Below, in pieces: positions 33,792-42,835 of a stretch of 64,000 nucleotides of DNA. The notes beneath the pieces are model-generated. The model worked only from the letters and a program-made list of their open reading frames with translations. It had not been told where the DNA came from and ran no database searches. The translations under genes and the position numbers were made by a program. This stretch comes from Lentibacter sp. XHP0401 (GTDB lineage Bacteria; Pseudomonadota; Alphaproteobacteria; Rhodobacterales; Rhodobacteraceae), in assembly GCF_025751535.1 (NCBI RefSeq), contig NZ_JAOWLC010000013.1, positions 1 to 64,000 on the forward strand, in the 5' to 3' direction. The number at the start of each line of letters is the position of its first letter. Within the stretch, counting starts at the first letter, position 1.

Positions 33792-35132
33792 TCATTTAAG
33801 ATGATCGGGCACGGCAAACATGATCTCCTCAGCAACGGACAGGCGCTCGGAGAGGCTCAGGCTGTCGCCATAAGTCTCGCGCCCGCGACGGCCCTTAAGG
33901 GAATGCCCCATCAGTTCCCCACGATCATCCGTCTGATAGCCCGCTTTCTTCATCCGGCTTTCCCAACTGTGACGCGTGCCGCCGATAGTCACTCCTTCCG
34001 GCAACAATTCATGCTTGCGCAAATATTTGTTAACTGCGGCGCTATAACTGGCCTTGTTTCTGTATCTGGGAAAACCGGTCGGATGCCGCCTGGCCGCCGC
34101 CAACGCCACCCCGACCAAAGGTATCTCCCGATGCGATGAAAGGTTCTTGACCTCACGCCGCTCCTCGGGGTTGTCGGAAAGTTCATGGGCAATACACAAG
34201 TGCGGGATCGGATCATCCAGGCGGATCGCTGAACTCGGCAAGTTGTAGATTTCATTCTGACGGCAGCCGGTTTCAATCGACATCAACAGAATATCTCGTG
34301 CCTCGTCGTTGAGGCCATCCAACGCACATGGCGCAAACCACTTATCGACAATCCAGTCGACAGGCACTTCTGCCTTCTGGCTGGGCTGTGAATGGCGGTC
34401 TTTGATTGAAATTCCGGCATAGGGTCGCGGCGGGTCTTCATGCTCAAGGTCTTCGTAGAAGCGTGAGAGCATGCCGGACAGGTAGTTGAAATCCTTGTTC
34501 GCGGTATCCGCGGACTGCCCTTCCGTTGTCATGCGCGCCTGCCACCAACGCTTGTGTTTACGCGCTTCTGCTGTGCCAACAGAGATAACATCCGAGTCTT
34601 TACCAAGGGCCTTTATCAAATTGTTTACCGCCCGAAGACGCGGCGACCGCCACAAACGCATTTGTTCGCTGTTTTTGAACCGGTTGTCATGCGCCGCAAG
34701 CCCCTCGACGTGTTCCACCAGTCCAGACAAAAGCAATTTTGGCGCATCGGTGATGCCAAGAACAGCTGATGCGATGACCTCGTTGGGCATACCGTCCGTC
34801 CCACGAGACGCCTCGACCCGTTCCAACACCTCCTCCAAAGCGGCGTTCTCCACTTTGTCGATCGCCAGAAACTGAAATCCACGCGTCGCTGCCAATTGCT
34901 GCGCGGCGCGAAACCTATCGGCTGCGTCACCATCCCGTCCGGCCAAAAGGGCTTCCCAACCCTCAACATAGGCATTCCAAACGCCAGCCGATTTTTGCAT
35001 GGCAACACTATAGGAATCAGTCTTTAGGCTTTCCCAAACAACGGGACGCGCCTCAACAGCCGCATAACGCTTCGGGACACGCCGTTTCAAATACCAGGTC
35101 TTTCCCCGCAGGACAGGCTTTGACATATCCAC
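33792..35132 (-). CDS. int: Tyrosine recombinase (island integrase)
   Basis: The product is 446 residues. The N-terminus (LRGKTWYLKRRVPKRYA) matches the short DUF6538-type domain of Rhodobacterales and Rhizobiales integrases. A core-binding helical region follows, then the catalytic domain: Arg in ETGCRQNEIYNL near residue 288, T-R-H-S-W-E-S-R near 383, GH in LMGHSL near 404, and the Tyr nucleophile in RETYGD near 420. It starts 141 bases from the tRNA-Ser 3' end, with candidate arm sites just upstream of its start, so it is the enzyme that integrated the island. Confidence 0.93.
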   Translation of the reverse strand: MDMSKPVLRGKTWYLKRRVPKRYAAVEARPVVWESLKTDSYSVAMQKSAGVWNAYVEGWEALLAGRDGDAADRFRAAQQLAATRGFQFLAIDKVENAALEEVLERVEASRGTDGMPNEVIASAVLGITDAPKLLLSGLVEHVEGLAAHDNRFKNSEQMRLWRSPRLRAVNNLIKALGKDSDVISVGTAEARKHKRWWQARMTTEGQSADTANKDFNYLSGMLSRFYEDLEHEDPPRPYAGISIKDRHSQPSQKAEVPVDWIVDKWFAPCALDGLNDEARDILLMSIETGCRQNEIYNLPSSAIRLDDPIPHLCIAHELSDNPEERREVKNLSSHREIPLVGVALAAARRHPTGFPRYRNKASYSAAVNKYLRKHELLPEGVTIGGTRHSWESRMKKAGYQTDDRGELMGHSLKGRRGRETYGDSLSLSERLSVAEEIMFAVPDHLK

Positions 35133-35152
35133 ACCTCACTACAACCAACCAC

Positions 35153-35186
35153 GTGTAGCAAAATGTGGTGCAGAAAGGGTAGCAAA
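35153..35186 (+). repeat. Candidate integrase arm sites, tRNA end
   Basis: GTGTAGCAAA (35153-35162) and the related GGGTAGCAAA (35177-35186) lie 24 bp apart between the integrase start and the attachment core. The first is identical to 886-895 at the other end of the island. Their place next to the integrase promoter could also allow autoregulation. Confidence 0.5.
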
Positions 35187-35271
35187 TCAAGTATATAAGC
35201 GCTACTCGATCACAGCATTTACTTCTAAGTTACGGATATGATTATAAAATAAAGAACAGCGCGCAAGGCGA

Positions 35272-35287
35272 GGTGGCGGAGACGAAG
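35272..35287. repeat. Attachment-site core repeat at tRNA-Ser 3' end
   Basis: GGTGGCGGAGACGAAG is the exact partner of 783-798. Read on the minus strand it is the last 14 bases of tRNA-Ser, with the CCA, plus two bases. The tRNA gene is therefore kept whole by the element. Confidence 0.85.
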
Positions 35288-35363
35288 GGATTCGAACCCT
35301 CGAGACCCTTCCGGGCCTACTCCCTTAGCAGGGGAGCGCCTTCGACCACTCGGCCACGTCTCC
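35274..35363 (-). tRNA. tRNA-Ser (anticodon GCU)
   Basis: The gene is 90 nt on the minus strand. The acceptor stem GGAGACG pairs with CGTCTCC before discriminator G and an encoded CCA. The anticodon stem CTCCC/GGGAG surrounds loop CTGCTAA, giving anticodon GCU. It has the long variable arm of class II tRNAs (GGCCCGGAAGGGTC) and GGTTCGAATCC as the T arm. It is the integration target of the island. Confidence 0.97.
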
Positions 35364-35514
35364 GCCGACGGGTATAGCCGCGCGGCGATCAGGTTTACAA
35401 GGGTAAATTTCAAAGAAATGGACGAAGCAGGAGCTTCATCGCAAAACCTTGTTTTAAAATAACAAAAAATGCTTTAGCCACTTTGCGGCAGCCAGGTATT
35501 TACCCTTTTTACGT

Positions 35515-35760
35515 TTAAACTTTTCGCAAGGCAGCGATCATTTCAGGTACATCGGTAGCGATCAACGCCAGAAGCTTTAACGCAGGTCCACCCGGCTTGC
35601 GTGCACCGCGCTCCCAAGCGCTGTGGCCATAGTCTCCCATCCCGAACAACGCCGCCATTTCTTCCTGGCTCAAGCCAGCGGTCTCCCGCACGGCACGTGG
35701 ATCAGTACTCATATCGCTGGCGGGGGTTCCAGTCATGGGGGTGCGATCTTGCTTGGTCAT
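35515..35760 (-). CDS. XRE-family helix-turn-helix protein
   Basis: The product is 81 residues from ATG 35760; an in-frame upstream start at 35820 would add 20. The segment REEMAGLSQEEMAAL-type helix pair (REtAGLSQEEMAALFGMGDY, then SAWERGARKPGGPALKLLAL) is a classic XRE/HigA DNA-binding domain. There is no adjacent toxin gene, so it is either an orphan antitoxin-like regulator or a stand-alone repressor. It is the first chromosomal gene beyond the tRNA. Confidence 0.8.
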   Translation of the reverse strand: MTKQDRTPMTGTPASDMSTDPRAVRETAGLSQEEMAALFGMGDYGHSAWERGARKPGGPALKLLALIATDVPEMIAALRKV

Positions 35761-35808
35761 TCTAAAGTCCTGCTCTGATTGGCCGCGTCCGATACGGCAG
35801 ATATGAAA

Positions 35809-35825
35809 ACTCCAAACCATGGAGT
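35809..35825. promoter_or_regulatory. Short palindrome upstream of the XRE gene
   Basis: ACTCC-N7-GGAGT lies about 50 bases upstream of the chosen start of the XRE-type gene. Small regulators of this kind usually repress themselves through such dyads. The five-base arms make this a weak call. Confidence 0.3.
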
Positions 35826-36010
35826 CTTTTTCCGCACGGGCGGAACATTACTTACAAATCAAAGAGGAAGCACCGCGCAGATCGTGTTTGTGGATAACTC
35901 CACAACCACTGTAAAATGATATGCTTATAGCGTGTTCTTCATTCTGGTAAGCTAGCAGGCTTGGTCGCAAATTTCAAATCAGGCGCAAAACGCCCCGTTG
36001 CGTAAATGCA

Positions 36011-36406
36011 TCAGAACCGCGTTGGAAGCCACTCTTTTGCATCGAAAAACAGGCACTGATAGCGCTGCTCTGTCTCATCCGAAAGCTTTATGGCCGCCGC
36101 TTCAAGCTGCTTCATTTCCTGCTGAACCGCTGTCTCACCTTTGCCCGCGTCATACCCCGACATCACCCGCTCGGCAAATCGCTCGGCAATCGCATCAAGC
36201 CGCTTGTCAAAAAACTGATGCGCCTTGCCAGCACGCGCCTTGGTCTCGGCCTCACTCGGCCCCGCCTCACAGGCATAGGAATTGAGATCGCCCTCCATCG
36301 AACGGAAGCGGAAAATCTCGCGGTCAGGATAAGCCGTCTGAATGAGGCTGTCCGCAGTGCAACCCGTCACCATAAGACCGATCACAAAAGCATAGACACC
36401 ACGCAT
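36011..36406 (-). CDS. Small lipoprotein of unknown function
   Basis: The product is 131 residues. It has a signal peptide with lipobox (MRGVYAFVIGLMVTGC), so it should be lipidated at Cys16. The mature part is charged and helical, with two further Cys residues (SYACEAG and RYQCLFF) that could pair. No family is recognised. It ends close to the gene-free strip beside the tRNA and starts ten bases downstream of the ychF stop, same direction, so co-transcription is likely. The 250 bases between it and the XRE gene hold nothing recognisable. Confidence 0.7.
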   Translation of the reverse strand: MRGVYAFVIGLMVTGCTADSLIQTAYPDREIFRFRSMEGDLNSYACEAGPSEAETKARAGKAHQFFDKRLDAIAERFAERVMSGYDAGKGETAVQQEMKQLEAAAIKLSDETEQRYQCLFFDAKEWLPTRF

Positions 36407-36415
36407 GACTAAAAC

Positions 36416-37513
36416 TCACTTGCTGAACAGGAAGTGCAAAACGTCTCCGTCTTTCACAATATAGGACTTGCCCTCGGCGCGCATTTTGCCCGCTTCCTTC
36501 GCACCCTGTTCCCCTTTGTGCGCAACAAACTCGTCAAAAGCGATGGTCTCGGCCCGAATAAAGCCTTTCTCGAAGTCGCCATGGATCACACCCGCCGCTT
36601 GCGGCGCGGCTGTGCCTTCGCGAATGGTCCAGGCACGCGCCTCTTTGGGCCCGACTGTAAAGTAGGTCTCAAGATGCAAAAGATCATAACCCGCACGGAT
36701 AAGACGGTCGAGCCCCGCTTCCGCAAGGCCCATTTCCTCCAGAAACATTGCAGCTTCGTCGTCTTCCAGCTGGCTGATCTCTTCTTCAATCTGCGCCGAG
36801 ATAATCACATGGCCCGCACCCTGCTCTGCCGCCATCGCCGCAACGGCCTCCGAGTGCGCATTGCCGGTGGCCGAGCTGGCCTCATCAACATTGCAGACAT
36901 ACAGAATCTTTTTAGAGGTCAAAAGTTGCAAGCCTCTCCAGGCTTTCGCATCTTCGGCATCGACATCGACCATCCGCGCAGGCTTACCCTGCTCCAGCAT
37001 GGCCTGAGCCGCCGCCAGCAAACGGTCCTGCTGCGCGGCATCCTTGTCATTGCCCTTAAGCTTGCGCACAAGCCCTTGGCGGCGCTTTTCAACACTCTCG
37101 AGGTCGGCAAGCATCAGTTCCGTCTCGATCACTTCGGCGTCTTCAACAGGGTTCACGCGCCCTTCAACGTGGGTCACATCCCCGTCTTCAAAGCAACGCA
37201 GCACATGGGCAATCGCGTCGGTTTCGCGGATATTGGCCAGAAACTGGTTGCCCAGCCCCTCACCCTTGCTCGCACCCTTTACGAGGCCCGCAATGTCCAC
37301 GAAAGTCATCCGCGTCGGAATAATAGCCTTGGATCCGGCAATCGCGGCCAAAGTATCAAGCCGCGCGTCCGGCACGTTGACCTCGCCCACATTGGGCTCG
37401 ATCGTGCAAAACGGAAAGTTCGCCGCCTGCGCCGCAGCTGTCTTTGTCAGCGCATTAAACAAGGTTGATTTGCCCACATTCGGCAAACCCACAATTCCCA
37501 TCTTAAAGCCCAT
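36416..37513 (-). CDS. ychF: Redox-regulated ATPase YchF (Obg family)
   Basis: The product is 365 residues from ATG 37513, which gives the standard start MGFKMGIVGLPNVGKSTLFN with its P-loop. NFPFCTIEPNVG (switch I) and DIAGLVKGASKGEGLGNQFL (G3 region with the YchF signature) follow. The noncanonical N-V-D-E (in YVCNVDEASS) replaces N-K-x-D, which explains ATP over GTP preference. The C-terminal TGS domain ends FLFSK. It associates with ribosomes and responds to stress. Confidence 0.96.
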   Translation of the reverse strand: MGFKMGIVGLPNVGKSTLFNALTKTAAAQAANFPFCTIEPNVGEVNVPDARLDTLAAIAGSKAIIPTRMTFVDIAGLVKGASKGEGLGNQFLANIRETDAIAHVLRCFEDGDVTHVEGRVNPVEDAEVIETELMLADLESVEKRRQGLVRKLKGNDKDAAQQDRLLAAAQAMLEQGKPARMVDVDAEDAKAWRGLQLLTSKKILYVCNVDEASSATGNAHSEAVAAMAAEQGAGHVIISAQIEEEISQLEDDEAAMFLEEMGLAEAGLDRLIRAGYDLLHLETYFTVGPKEARAWTIREGTAAPQAAGVIHGDFEKGFIRAETIAFDEFVAHKGEQGAKEAGKMRAEGKSYIVKDGDVLHFLFSK

Positions 37514-37613
37514 GGCTTTTCTCCCGCATATGCTGTTGAGCGCCTCATAAGCCCTCCCCCGCCCCGCTGCAACACCTGCGAGCAGTTCAAACACCGCAGC
37601 TCTTTCTTATTGC

Positions 37614-37708
37614 CTCAAATATCCCGGGGGGAGGATGCAAAACCACAGGTTTTGCATCAGGGGGGCTGGCCCCCCGCTTTGGTCCGATGGTGCGCAGCGC
37701 CATTGGAA
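37614..37708. repeat. GC-rich multi-hairpin intergenic repeat, copy A
   Basis: After CAAATATCCCGGGGGG come three stems: GATGCAAAACC with AGGTTTTGCATC, GGGGGCTGGCCCCC, and ATGGTGC-GCA-GCGCCAT. The layout (CAAATA-CC-GGGGG box, GC-rich stem, then a final stem near GGTCNGA) recurs at 47351-47418 and 60529-60606. It lies between ychF and trpA and may terminate or stabilise transcripts. Confidence 0.6.
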
Positions 37709-37775
37709 CTCTCTTTCTATTGATTTCCCCCCCATTTTCGGGGCACATCACTCCCGACACATAAAGGAATGCCCC

Positions 37776-38567
37776 ATGAGCCGCATCGACGCCAAATTCG
37801 CCGCCCTCCGCTCGGAAGGCAAAAAAGCCTTCGTCGCATATATCATGGCGGGCGATCCCGACGAGGCCGCCTCCTTTGAGGTGATGAAAGGTCTGCCTGC
37901 CGCAGGCGTCGATATCATCGAACTTGGCGTGCCCTTCACCGATCCGATGGCCGACGGCCCCACCATCCAGCTCGCAGGCCAGCGCGCTCTTGCGGCAGGC
38001 ATGACGCTCTCCAAAACCCTCGCAATGGCCACCGAGTTCCGCAAAACCGATGACACAACCCCGATTGTTCTCATGGGATATTACAACCCGATCTACTCTC
38101 GCGGCGTAGAAACCTTCCTGAAAGATGCCCAAGCTGCAGGTATCGACGGGCTCATCGTGGTTGATCTACCGCCCGAAGAAGACGCCGAGCTCTGCATCCC
38201 GGCCCAAGCCGCCGGCCTCAACTTCATCCGCCTCGCCACACCGACAACCGACGACGCCCGCCTGCCCAAAGTGCTGCAAAACACCTCGGGCTTCGTCTAT
38301 TATGTTTCCATCACAGGCATCACAGGCGCCGCCGAAGCGCAGGCTGTTGATGTTGCGCCCGAAGTGGCGCGCATCAAATCCAAGACCGACCTGCCCGTTA
38401 TCGTCGGCTTCGGCATCAAAACCCCCGCACAGTCCGAAGCCATCGCAGGTGTGGCCGATGGTGCGGTTGTAGGCTCCGCGATCGTTGACCGTATCAGCAA
38501 AGGCGAAAGCGCCGCCGATGTTCTGACCTTCGTCAAGACACTGTCCGACGGTGCGCACCGCGCATAG
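37776..38567 (+). CDS. trpA: Tryptophan synthase alpha chain
   Basis: The product is 263 residues from ATG 37776, with AAAGGA eight bases upstream. Family features are present: [11 protein letters not shown], the catalytic Glu in [18 protein letters not shown], the Asp in [24 protein letters not shown], and GFGIKTPAQ for phosphate binding. It cleaves indole-3-glycerol phosphate to indole for the beta chain. It stands about 8 kb from trpB-trpF on the opposite strand, so the two subunits are not in one operon. Confidence 0.97.
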   Translation: MSRIDAKFAALRSEGKKAFVAYIMAGDPDEAASFEVMKGLPAAGVDIIELGVPFTDPMADGPTIQLAGQRALAAGMTLSKTLAMATEFRKTDDTTPIVLMGYYNPIYSRGVETFLKDAQAAGIDGLIVVDLPPEEDAELCIPAQAAGLNFIRLATPTTDDARLPKVLQNTSGFVYYVSITGITGAAEAQAVDVAPEVARIKSKTDLPVIVGFGIKTPAQSEAIAGVADGAVVGSAIVDRISKGESAADVLTFVKTLSDGAHRA

Positions 38568-38679
38568 GTCAGATCGTCAGGGCAAAGCAGCCTGCACCCC
38601 AAAATGCGTTGCAGGCACTGGGAATTGTTCGTAAGCATTTACAACAATTCTCAGGACTTCTCAGGATAAAGGGGCCATC

Positions 38680-39846
38680 ATGCCCGTCATCACAAACATT
38701 GACGATCTCAAGCGCATCTACCAGCGGCGCACCCCTCGCATGTTTTATGACTACTGCGAAAGCGGCAGCTGGACCGAGCAGACCTTCCGCGAAAACACCT
38801 CTGATTTTGACAAGCTCTACCTGCGCCAACGCGTGGCGATTGACATGGCAGGCCGCACCACCAAAACCCAAATGATCGGGCAGGACGTTTCCATGCCTGT
38901 GGCCCTCGCACCTGTCGGTCTCACGGGTATGCAAAGCGCCGATGGCGAGATCAAGGCCGCCCGCGCCGCCGAAAAATTCGGTGTGCCCTTCACGCTGTCG
39001 ACCATGTCGATCTGCTCGATCGAAGATGTGGCCGAGAACACCGAAAATCCCTTCTGGATGCAGGTCTATACCCTCAAGGACGACGACTTTATGCAGCGGC
39101 TCTTTGACCGCGCCAAAGCCGCCAAATGCTCGGCTGCCGTGATCACGGTAGACCTTCAACTCCTCGGCCAGCGCCACAAAGACTTGAAGAACGGCCTCTC
39201 TGCCCCGCCCAAGCTCACGATGAAATCCATCGCAAACATGATGACCAAAGCACATTGGGGCCTTGGAATGCTAGGCACAAAGCGGCGCTTCTTCGGTAAT
39301 ATCGTTGGTCATGCCAAAGGTGTGGAAGATGCAAGCTCGCTCACCACATGGACAGCGGAATCTTTTGACCAATCTCTTGATTGGGACCGCATCCGCCAGT
39401 TTCGCAAGATGTGGGATGGGCCGCTCATCATCAAAGGTATAATGGATGCACGCGACGCCCTTGAAGCCCTCAACGTGGGCGCAGATGCGATCATCGTCTC
39501 CAATCACGGTGGCCGCCAGCTTGACGGCGCGCTGAGTTCCATCCGCGCCCTGCCGGCCATTCTCGATGCGGTGGGCGACAAAATCGAAGTGCATCTCGAC
39601 AGCGGCATCCGCTCGGGGCAGGACGTGCTCAAAGCCATGGCCATGGGCGCGAAAGGAACCTACATCGGCCGCGCCTTTGTCTACGGTCTCGGCGCAATGG
39701 GCGAAGCAGGTGTCACGAAGGCGCTCGAGGTCATGCACAAAGAGCTCGATGTCTCGATGGCGCTCTGTGGCAAGACCGATATCAACCAAGTTGATCGCGA
39801 CATCCTGATGATCCCCAAAGGTTTTGAAGGCGACTGGCAGGACTGA
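38680..39846 (+). CDS. lldD: FMN-dependent L-lactate dehydrogenase / alpha-hydroxy-acid oxidase
   Basis: The product is 388 residues with the full alpha-hydroxy-acid dehydrogenase fold: YDYCESGSWTE, the FMN-binding PVALAPVGLTG and STMSICSIEDV, QVYTLKDDDF, and the catalytic VSNHGGRQLDGA (His-Gly-Gly-Arg). DSGIRSGQDVLKAMAMGAKG follows near the end. It most resembles LldD, oxidising L-lactate to pyruvate at the membrane. Other 2-hydroxy acids are possible substrates. Confidence 0.9.
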   Translation: MPVITNIDDLKRIYQRRTPRMFYDYCESGSWTEQTFRENTSDFDKLYLRQRVAIDMAGRTTKTQMIGQDVSMPVALAPVGLTGMQSADGEIKAARAAEKFGVPFTLSTMSICSIEDVAENTENPFWMQVYTLKDDDFMQRLFDRAKAAKCSAAVITVDLQLLGQRHKDLKNGLSAPPKLTMKSIANMMTKAHWGLGMLGTKRRFFGNIVGHAKGVEDASSLTTWTAESFDQSLDWDRIRQFRKMWDGPLIIKGIMDARDALEALNVGADAIIVSNHGGRQLDGALSSIRALPAILDAVGDKIEVHLDSGIRSGQDVLKAMAMGAKGTYIGRAFVYGLGAMGEAGVTKALEVMHKELDVSMALCGKTDINQVDRDILMIPKGFEGDWQD

Positions 39847-39901
39847 TTGACGCTACTGACGGTTTTCCACTAAACTTCCGTTACCCATATCAGGCAGGCC
39901 C

Positions 39902-40522
39902 GTGCAGATATTCTTCAAACAAAACCTTGCGATGCTGGCCGTGCCCAAGACGGGCACCACGGCATTGGAAACAGCGTTGCGCAGCAAAGCGGACATCCAG
40001 TTCAAAGGCCGGCGCAAGCATATGTCTGCCGCCGCGTTTGACAAATTTTGCGCACCTTTTTTGGCCAAAGCCTACGATCTGACACCCGAGCGCATCGCTG
40101 TCATGCGCGACCCGCTTGATCACCTGCGCAGCTGGTATAAATACCGCACGCGGCAGGTGCTTCTGGGAACAAACAAATCCACCGCAGGCATATCATTTGA
40201 GGCCTACGTGCAAGACACGCTGGACAATCCGAAGCTCCCGCATGTCAACGTTGGCACGCAATTCAGGTTTCTCACCCTCAAAAACGGCACACCGCCCCTA
40301 CATCATATCTTCGCCTACGAAGAAATGCCCGTGCTCCTGAGCTTCCTCAGCGCGCGGTTCGGCCGCGACATCACCCTGCCAACAGCCAATGCATCTCCCT
40401 CCGCTGAGGTTGCGATCAGCCCCGAAACAGAAGCCCTTTTCAAGCAAGCCCGCGCTGCGGATTATGCGCTCTATTCCCGTGTGCGTGAGGCCGGCGGGCA
40501 TTTGCAACTGGAATACAGTTAA
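39902..40522 (+). CDS. Sulfotransferase-like protein
   Basis: The product is 206 residues from GTG 39902; an ATG lies ten codons in. The start carries the PAPS 5'-phosphosulfate loop pattern (MLAVPKTGTTALETAL) and, near residue 68, the 3'-phosphate motif R-D-P-L-D-H-L-R-S-W-Y. Both fit the sulfotransferase family. There is no signal peptide. The acceptor is unknown. It is short for the family but appears complete. Confidence 0.75.
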   Translation: MQIFFKQNLAMLAVPKTGTTALETALRSKADIQFKGRRKHMSAAAFDKFCAPFLAKAYDLTPERIAVMRDPLDHLRSWYKYRTRQVLLGTNKSTAGISFEAYVQDTLDNPKLPHVNVGTQFRFLTLKNGTPPLHHIFAYEEMPVLLSFLSARFGRDITLPTANASPSAEVAISPETEALFKQARAADYALYSRVREAGGHLQLEYS

Positions 40523-40629
40523 AACAGCCCCAAACCTCTTGCCAACATGGCTAAACTCGGCTATCGCCCAGCCTTCACGCGGGGATACAGCCTTGGAGGA
40601 TCCCCGCCCTAACTTATGGAGTATTCAAC

Positions 40630-41277
40630 ATGGCTGGACAGATCCCAGATCTTCACGCCGAGGCACGCACGGGGACAGGCAAGGGCGCCGCTCGTCAGGC
40701 ACGCCGCGACGGTATGGTTCCCGGAATCGTTTATGGTGGTGAAGCAGACCCGCTGCCCATCAACATTCCCTTCAACAAGCTTCTGAAAAAGCTGAAAGAA
40801 GGCCGTTTCCTTTCGACCCTTTTCAACCTTAAAGTTGAAGGTCAGGAAGACGTGCGCGTCATCTGCCGCAGCGTCCAGCGCGACGTTGTCAAAGACCTGC
40901 CGACACACATCGACTTGCTGCGCCTGCGCCGCACATCGCAAATCGCCCTCTTCATCCACGTGAACTTTATCAATGAAGAAGAAGCACCCGGCATCAAAAA
41001 AGGCGGCGTTCTGACAGTTGTGCGCCCTGAAGTCGAGCTTGTCGTGACAGCTGGCGATATCCCTGAAAGCATCACAGTCGATCTGGCAGGCCTCAATGTC
41101 GGCGACATTGTTCACATCTCCGATGTGACACTGCCCGCTGGCGCGAAGCCAACAACAGACCGTGACTTTGTCATCGCCAACATCTCCGCGCCTTCAAGCC
41201 TTCGTTCCGAAGAAGATGAAGACGAAGAAGTGGCAGCAGACGAAGTGCCAGCCGCAGGCGACGACGCAGAAGAGTAA
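40630..41277 (+). CDS. rplY: 50S ribosomal protein L25 (CTC form)
   Basis: The product is 215 residues: an N-terminal L25 domain that binds 5S rRNA (starting [20 protein letters not shown], with PGIVYGG) plus the beta-rich TL5/CTC C-terminal domain. A very acidic tail ([20 protein letters not shown]) closes the chain. It is followed by a strong intrinsic terminator and lies upstream of pth on the same strand, a common pairing here interrupted by a methyltransferase gene on the other strand. Confidence 0.96.
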   Translation: MAGQIPDLHAEARTGTGKGAARQARRDGMVPGIVYGGEADPLPINIPFNKLLKKLKEGRFLSTLFNLKVEGQEDVRVICRSVQRDVVKDLPTHIDLLRLRRTSQIALFIHVNFINEEEAPGIKKGGVLTVVRPEVELVVTAGDIPESITVDLAGLNVGDIVHISDVTLPAGAKPTTDRDFVIANISAPSSLRSEEDEDEEVAADEVPAAGDDAEE

Positions 41278-41301
41278 TGTCTGCTCGATACCATTCAGAA
41301 A

Positions 41302-41328
41302 AGCCCGCCTCATTCGGCGGGCTTTTTT
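41302..41328 (+). terminator. Intrinsic terminator after rplY
   Basis: AGCCCGCC (41302-41309) pairs with GGCGGGCT (41316-41323) around TCATTC and runs into T6. It is a textbook rho-independent terminator 25 bases after the stop. Confidence 0.92.
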
Positions 41329-41337
41329 GTGCGCGCC

Positions 41338-42012
41338 CTACACCCGCCGCAGCGCCAGAAGCGTGCCGCGCGAGGCAACAGGGTCATACGTCAGCCCCGA
41401 GCGTGAAAGCACATCAACCATATGCTTGATCACCTTGCCGCTCTCGTATTGCTTGGGGTGCAGCTCTATCACCACATGCTTTACAAAGCGCGGCCACTTG
41501 GCGGCAAAGAGATATTGCTCCGCCCCCTCGATATCCATGATCACAAAGTTGGGCTTCACCTCGCCAAGCAGCGCATCAATGCGTAACGCGGGCACCTCGA
41601 CAACGCCTGCCCCCGTGTCACCCGCTCCTGCAATCCGCGAGGCCCAGAACTGCTTGGCCCGTGCAAAGGCCAGCGTGTCGCCCTCATAGTCCTGCCCAAC
41701 AGCCGCGCCGTGGCGCAAATCAATCCCCCCGGCCCCATTCCTCGCATAATTGGCCGTAATCGCCCCGATCATGTCTGGGTTCGCCTCAACCGATGTCACA
41801 TGACTTGCGCCCACAATCTGCGCCGCCAGCGCACCGATATATCCCAGCCCCGCGCCCAGCTCGAGCACACGATGCCCCGCCTTCACGCGCATTTTCACAG
41901 CGCGCGCCTCAGATCCCTCATATTCGCCCGAAGCAAGCTTGCTACGGATCTTCTCTGTCAGCTGCGCCTCGGGGCACACCAGCGTCACACCGTTGATCTC
42001 GAAACTCTCCAA
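41338..42012 (-). CDS. FkbM-family methyltransferase
   Basis: The product is 224 residues. It has a SAM-binding motif (VLELGAGLGYIGALAAQIVG), then VTSVEANPDM, and the FkbM hallmark NFVIMDIEGAEQYLF. These methylases act on small-molecule or sugar hydroxyls; the substrate cannot be told. It lies between convergent rplY and divergent pth. Confidence 0.85.
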   Translation of the reverse strand: MESFEINGVTLVCPEAQLTEKIRSKLASGEYEGSEARAVKMRVKAGHRVLELGAGLGYIGALAAQIVGASHVTSVEANPDMIGAITANYARNGAGGIDLRHGAAVGQDYEGDTLAFARAKQFWASRIAGAGDTGAGVVEVPALRIDALLGEVKPNFVIMDIEGAEQYLFAAKWPRFVKHVVIELHPKQYESGKVIKHMVDVLSRSGLTYDPVASRGTLLALRRV

Positions 42013-42094
42013 GTGCTTCCTCCATCGCTCTTTGGTTGAAACTTAGGCCGCGCATCCCTAAACCACAATGACAAGCAGCGTGAGAAAGAACCCC

Positions 42095-42775
42095 ATGCAA
42101 CTCTTCGTCGGCCTCGGAAATCCGGGCGCAAAATACGCGCAGAACCGCCACAACATCGGCTTCATGGCACTGGATGAAATCGCCAGCGCCCATGGCTTCG
42201 GCCCGTGGAAGTCACGCTTTCAAGCCAGCGTCAGCGAAGGCCGTTTCGGATCTGATAAAGTTGTGCTCATCAAGCCCGAAACCTTCATGAACCTCTCGGG
42301 CCAGTCGGTTGGCGAGGCCATGCGCTTTTACAAACTCACGCCCGATGACGTGACGGTGTTTCACGACGAACTCGACCTGGCCCCTGGCAAATGCCGCGTG
42401 AAGCTCGGCGGAGGCCACGCGGGCCACAACGGCTTGCGCTCCATCCATGCCCACATCGGCCCCGACTATCACCGCATCCGCCTTGGCATCGGCCATCCGG
42501 GCCACAAAGACGCCGTGGCGCGCTATGTTCTCAACGACTTTGCCAAAGCAGAAGCCGGCTGGCTCGATGACCTTCTGCGCGGCATTGCCGACGGTGCCCC
42601 CGATCTGGCCCGGGGCGACAGCTCCCGCTTCATGAACGCGGTTGCCCTGCGCGTGAACCCGCCGCGCGAAAAGCCAGCCAAAGCGAAACAGGCAGAAAAA
42701 ACCGACGCGGCAGCACAGGAGCCGGCTGAAGACACCCGCTCTGCCATGCAAAAACTCATGGATAAATTCAAATAA
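42095..42775 (+). CDS. pth: Peptidyl-tRNA hydrolase
   Basis: The product is 226 residues from ATG 42095, giving the canonical start [20 protein letters not shown] with the catalytic His. [13 protein letters not shown] and [11 protein letters not shown] (catalytic Asp), then [12 protein letters not shown], are all in place. It recycles peptidyl-tRNAs released from stalled ribosomes. The C-terminal 40 residues are a Lys/Ala-rich extension seen in Rhodobacterales. Confidence 0.97.
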   Translation: MQLFVGLGNPGAKYAQNRHNIGFMALDEIASAHGFGPWKSRFQASVSEGRFGSDKVVLIKPETFMNLSGQSVGEAMRFYKLTPDDVTVFHDELDLAPGKCRVKLGGGHAGHNGLRSIHAHIGPDYHRIRLGIGHPGHKDAVARYVLNDFAKAEAGWLDDLLRGIADGAPDLARGDSSRFMNAVALRVNPPREKPAKAKQAEKTDAAAQEPAEDTRSAMQKLMDKFK

Positions 42776-42835
42776 GCGACCGTTGCTTTGCAGCACGCAC
42801 TCATGCATCCTAGCGTCAACACAACAGGAGGCATC

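Larger units (their letters stand above)
783..35287. mobile_element. tRNA-Ser-integrated mobilizable genomic island carrying BREX
   Basis: The island is bounded by a 16-bp direct repeat that includes the last 14 bases of tRNA-Ser, CCA end included. A tyrosine recombinase gene lies immediately inside the tRNA end. Inside are a MOBV relaxase, primase-helicase genes, an AAA ATPase, an IS3 copy and a defence cargo (BREX, SbcCD, helicase cassette). No conjugative pilus or coupling-protein genes are present, so transfer would need a helper; integrative mobilizable element is the best label. The size of about 34.5 kb is inferred from the repeat positions. A tandem pair of elements, with the cargo and backbone having separate origins, cannot be excluded. 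Confidence 0.85.

Noticed and set aside
35515-35760. Toxin-antitoxin pair
   Set aside because: Only the HTH protein is present; no toxin-like ORF lies on either side.
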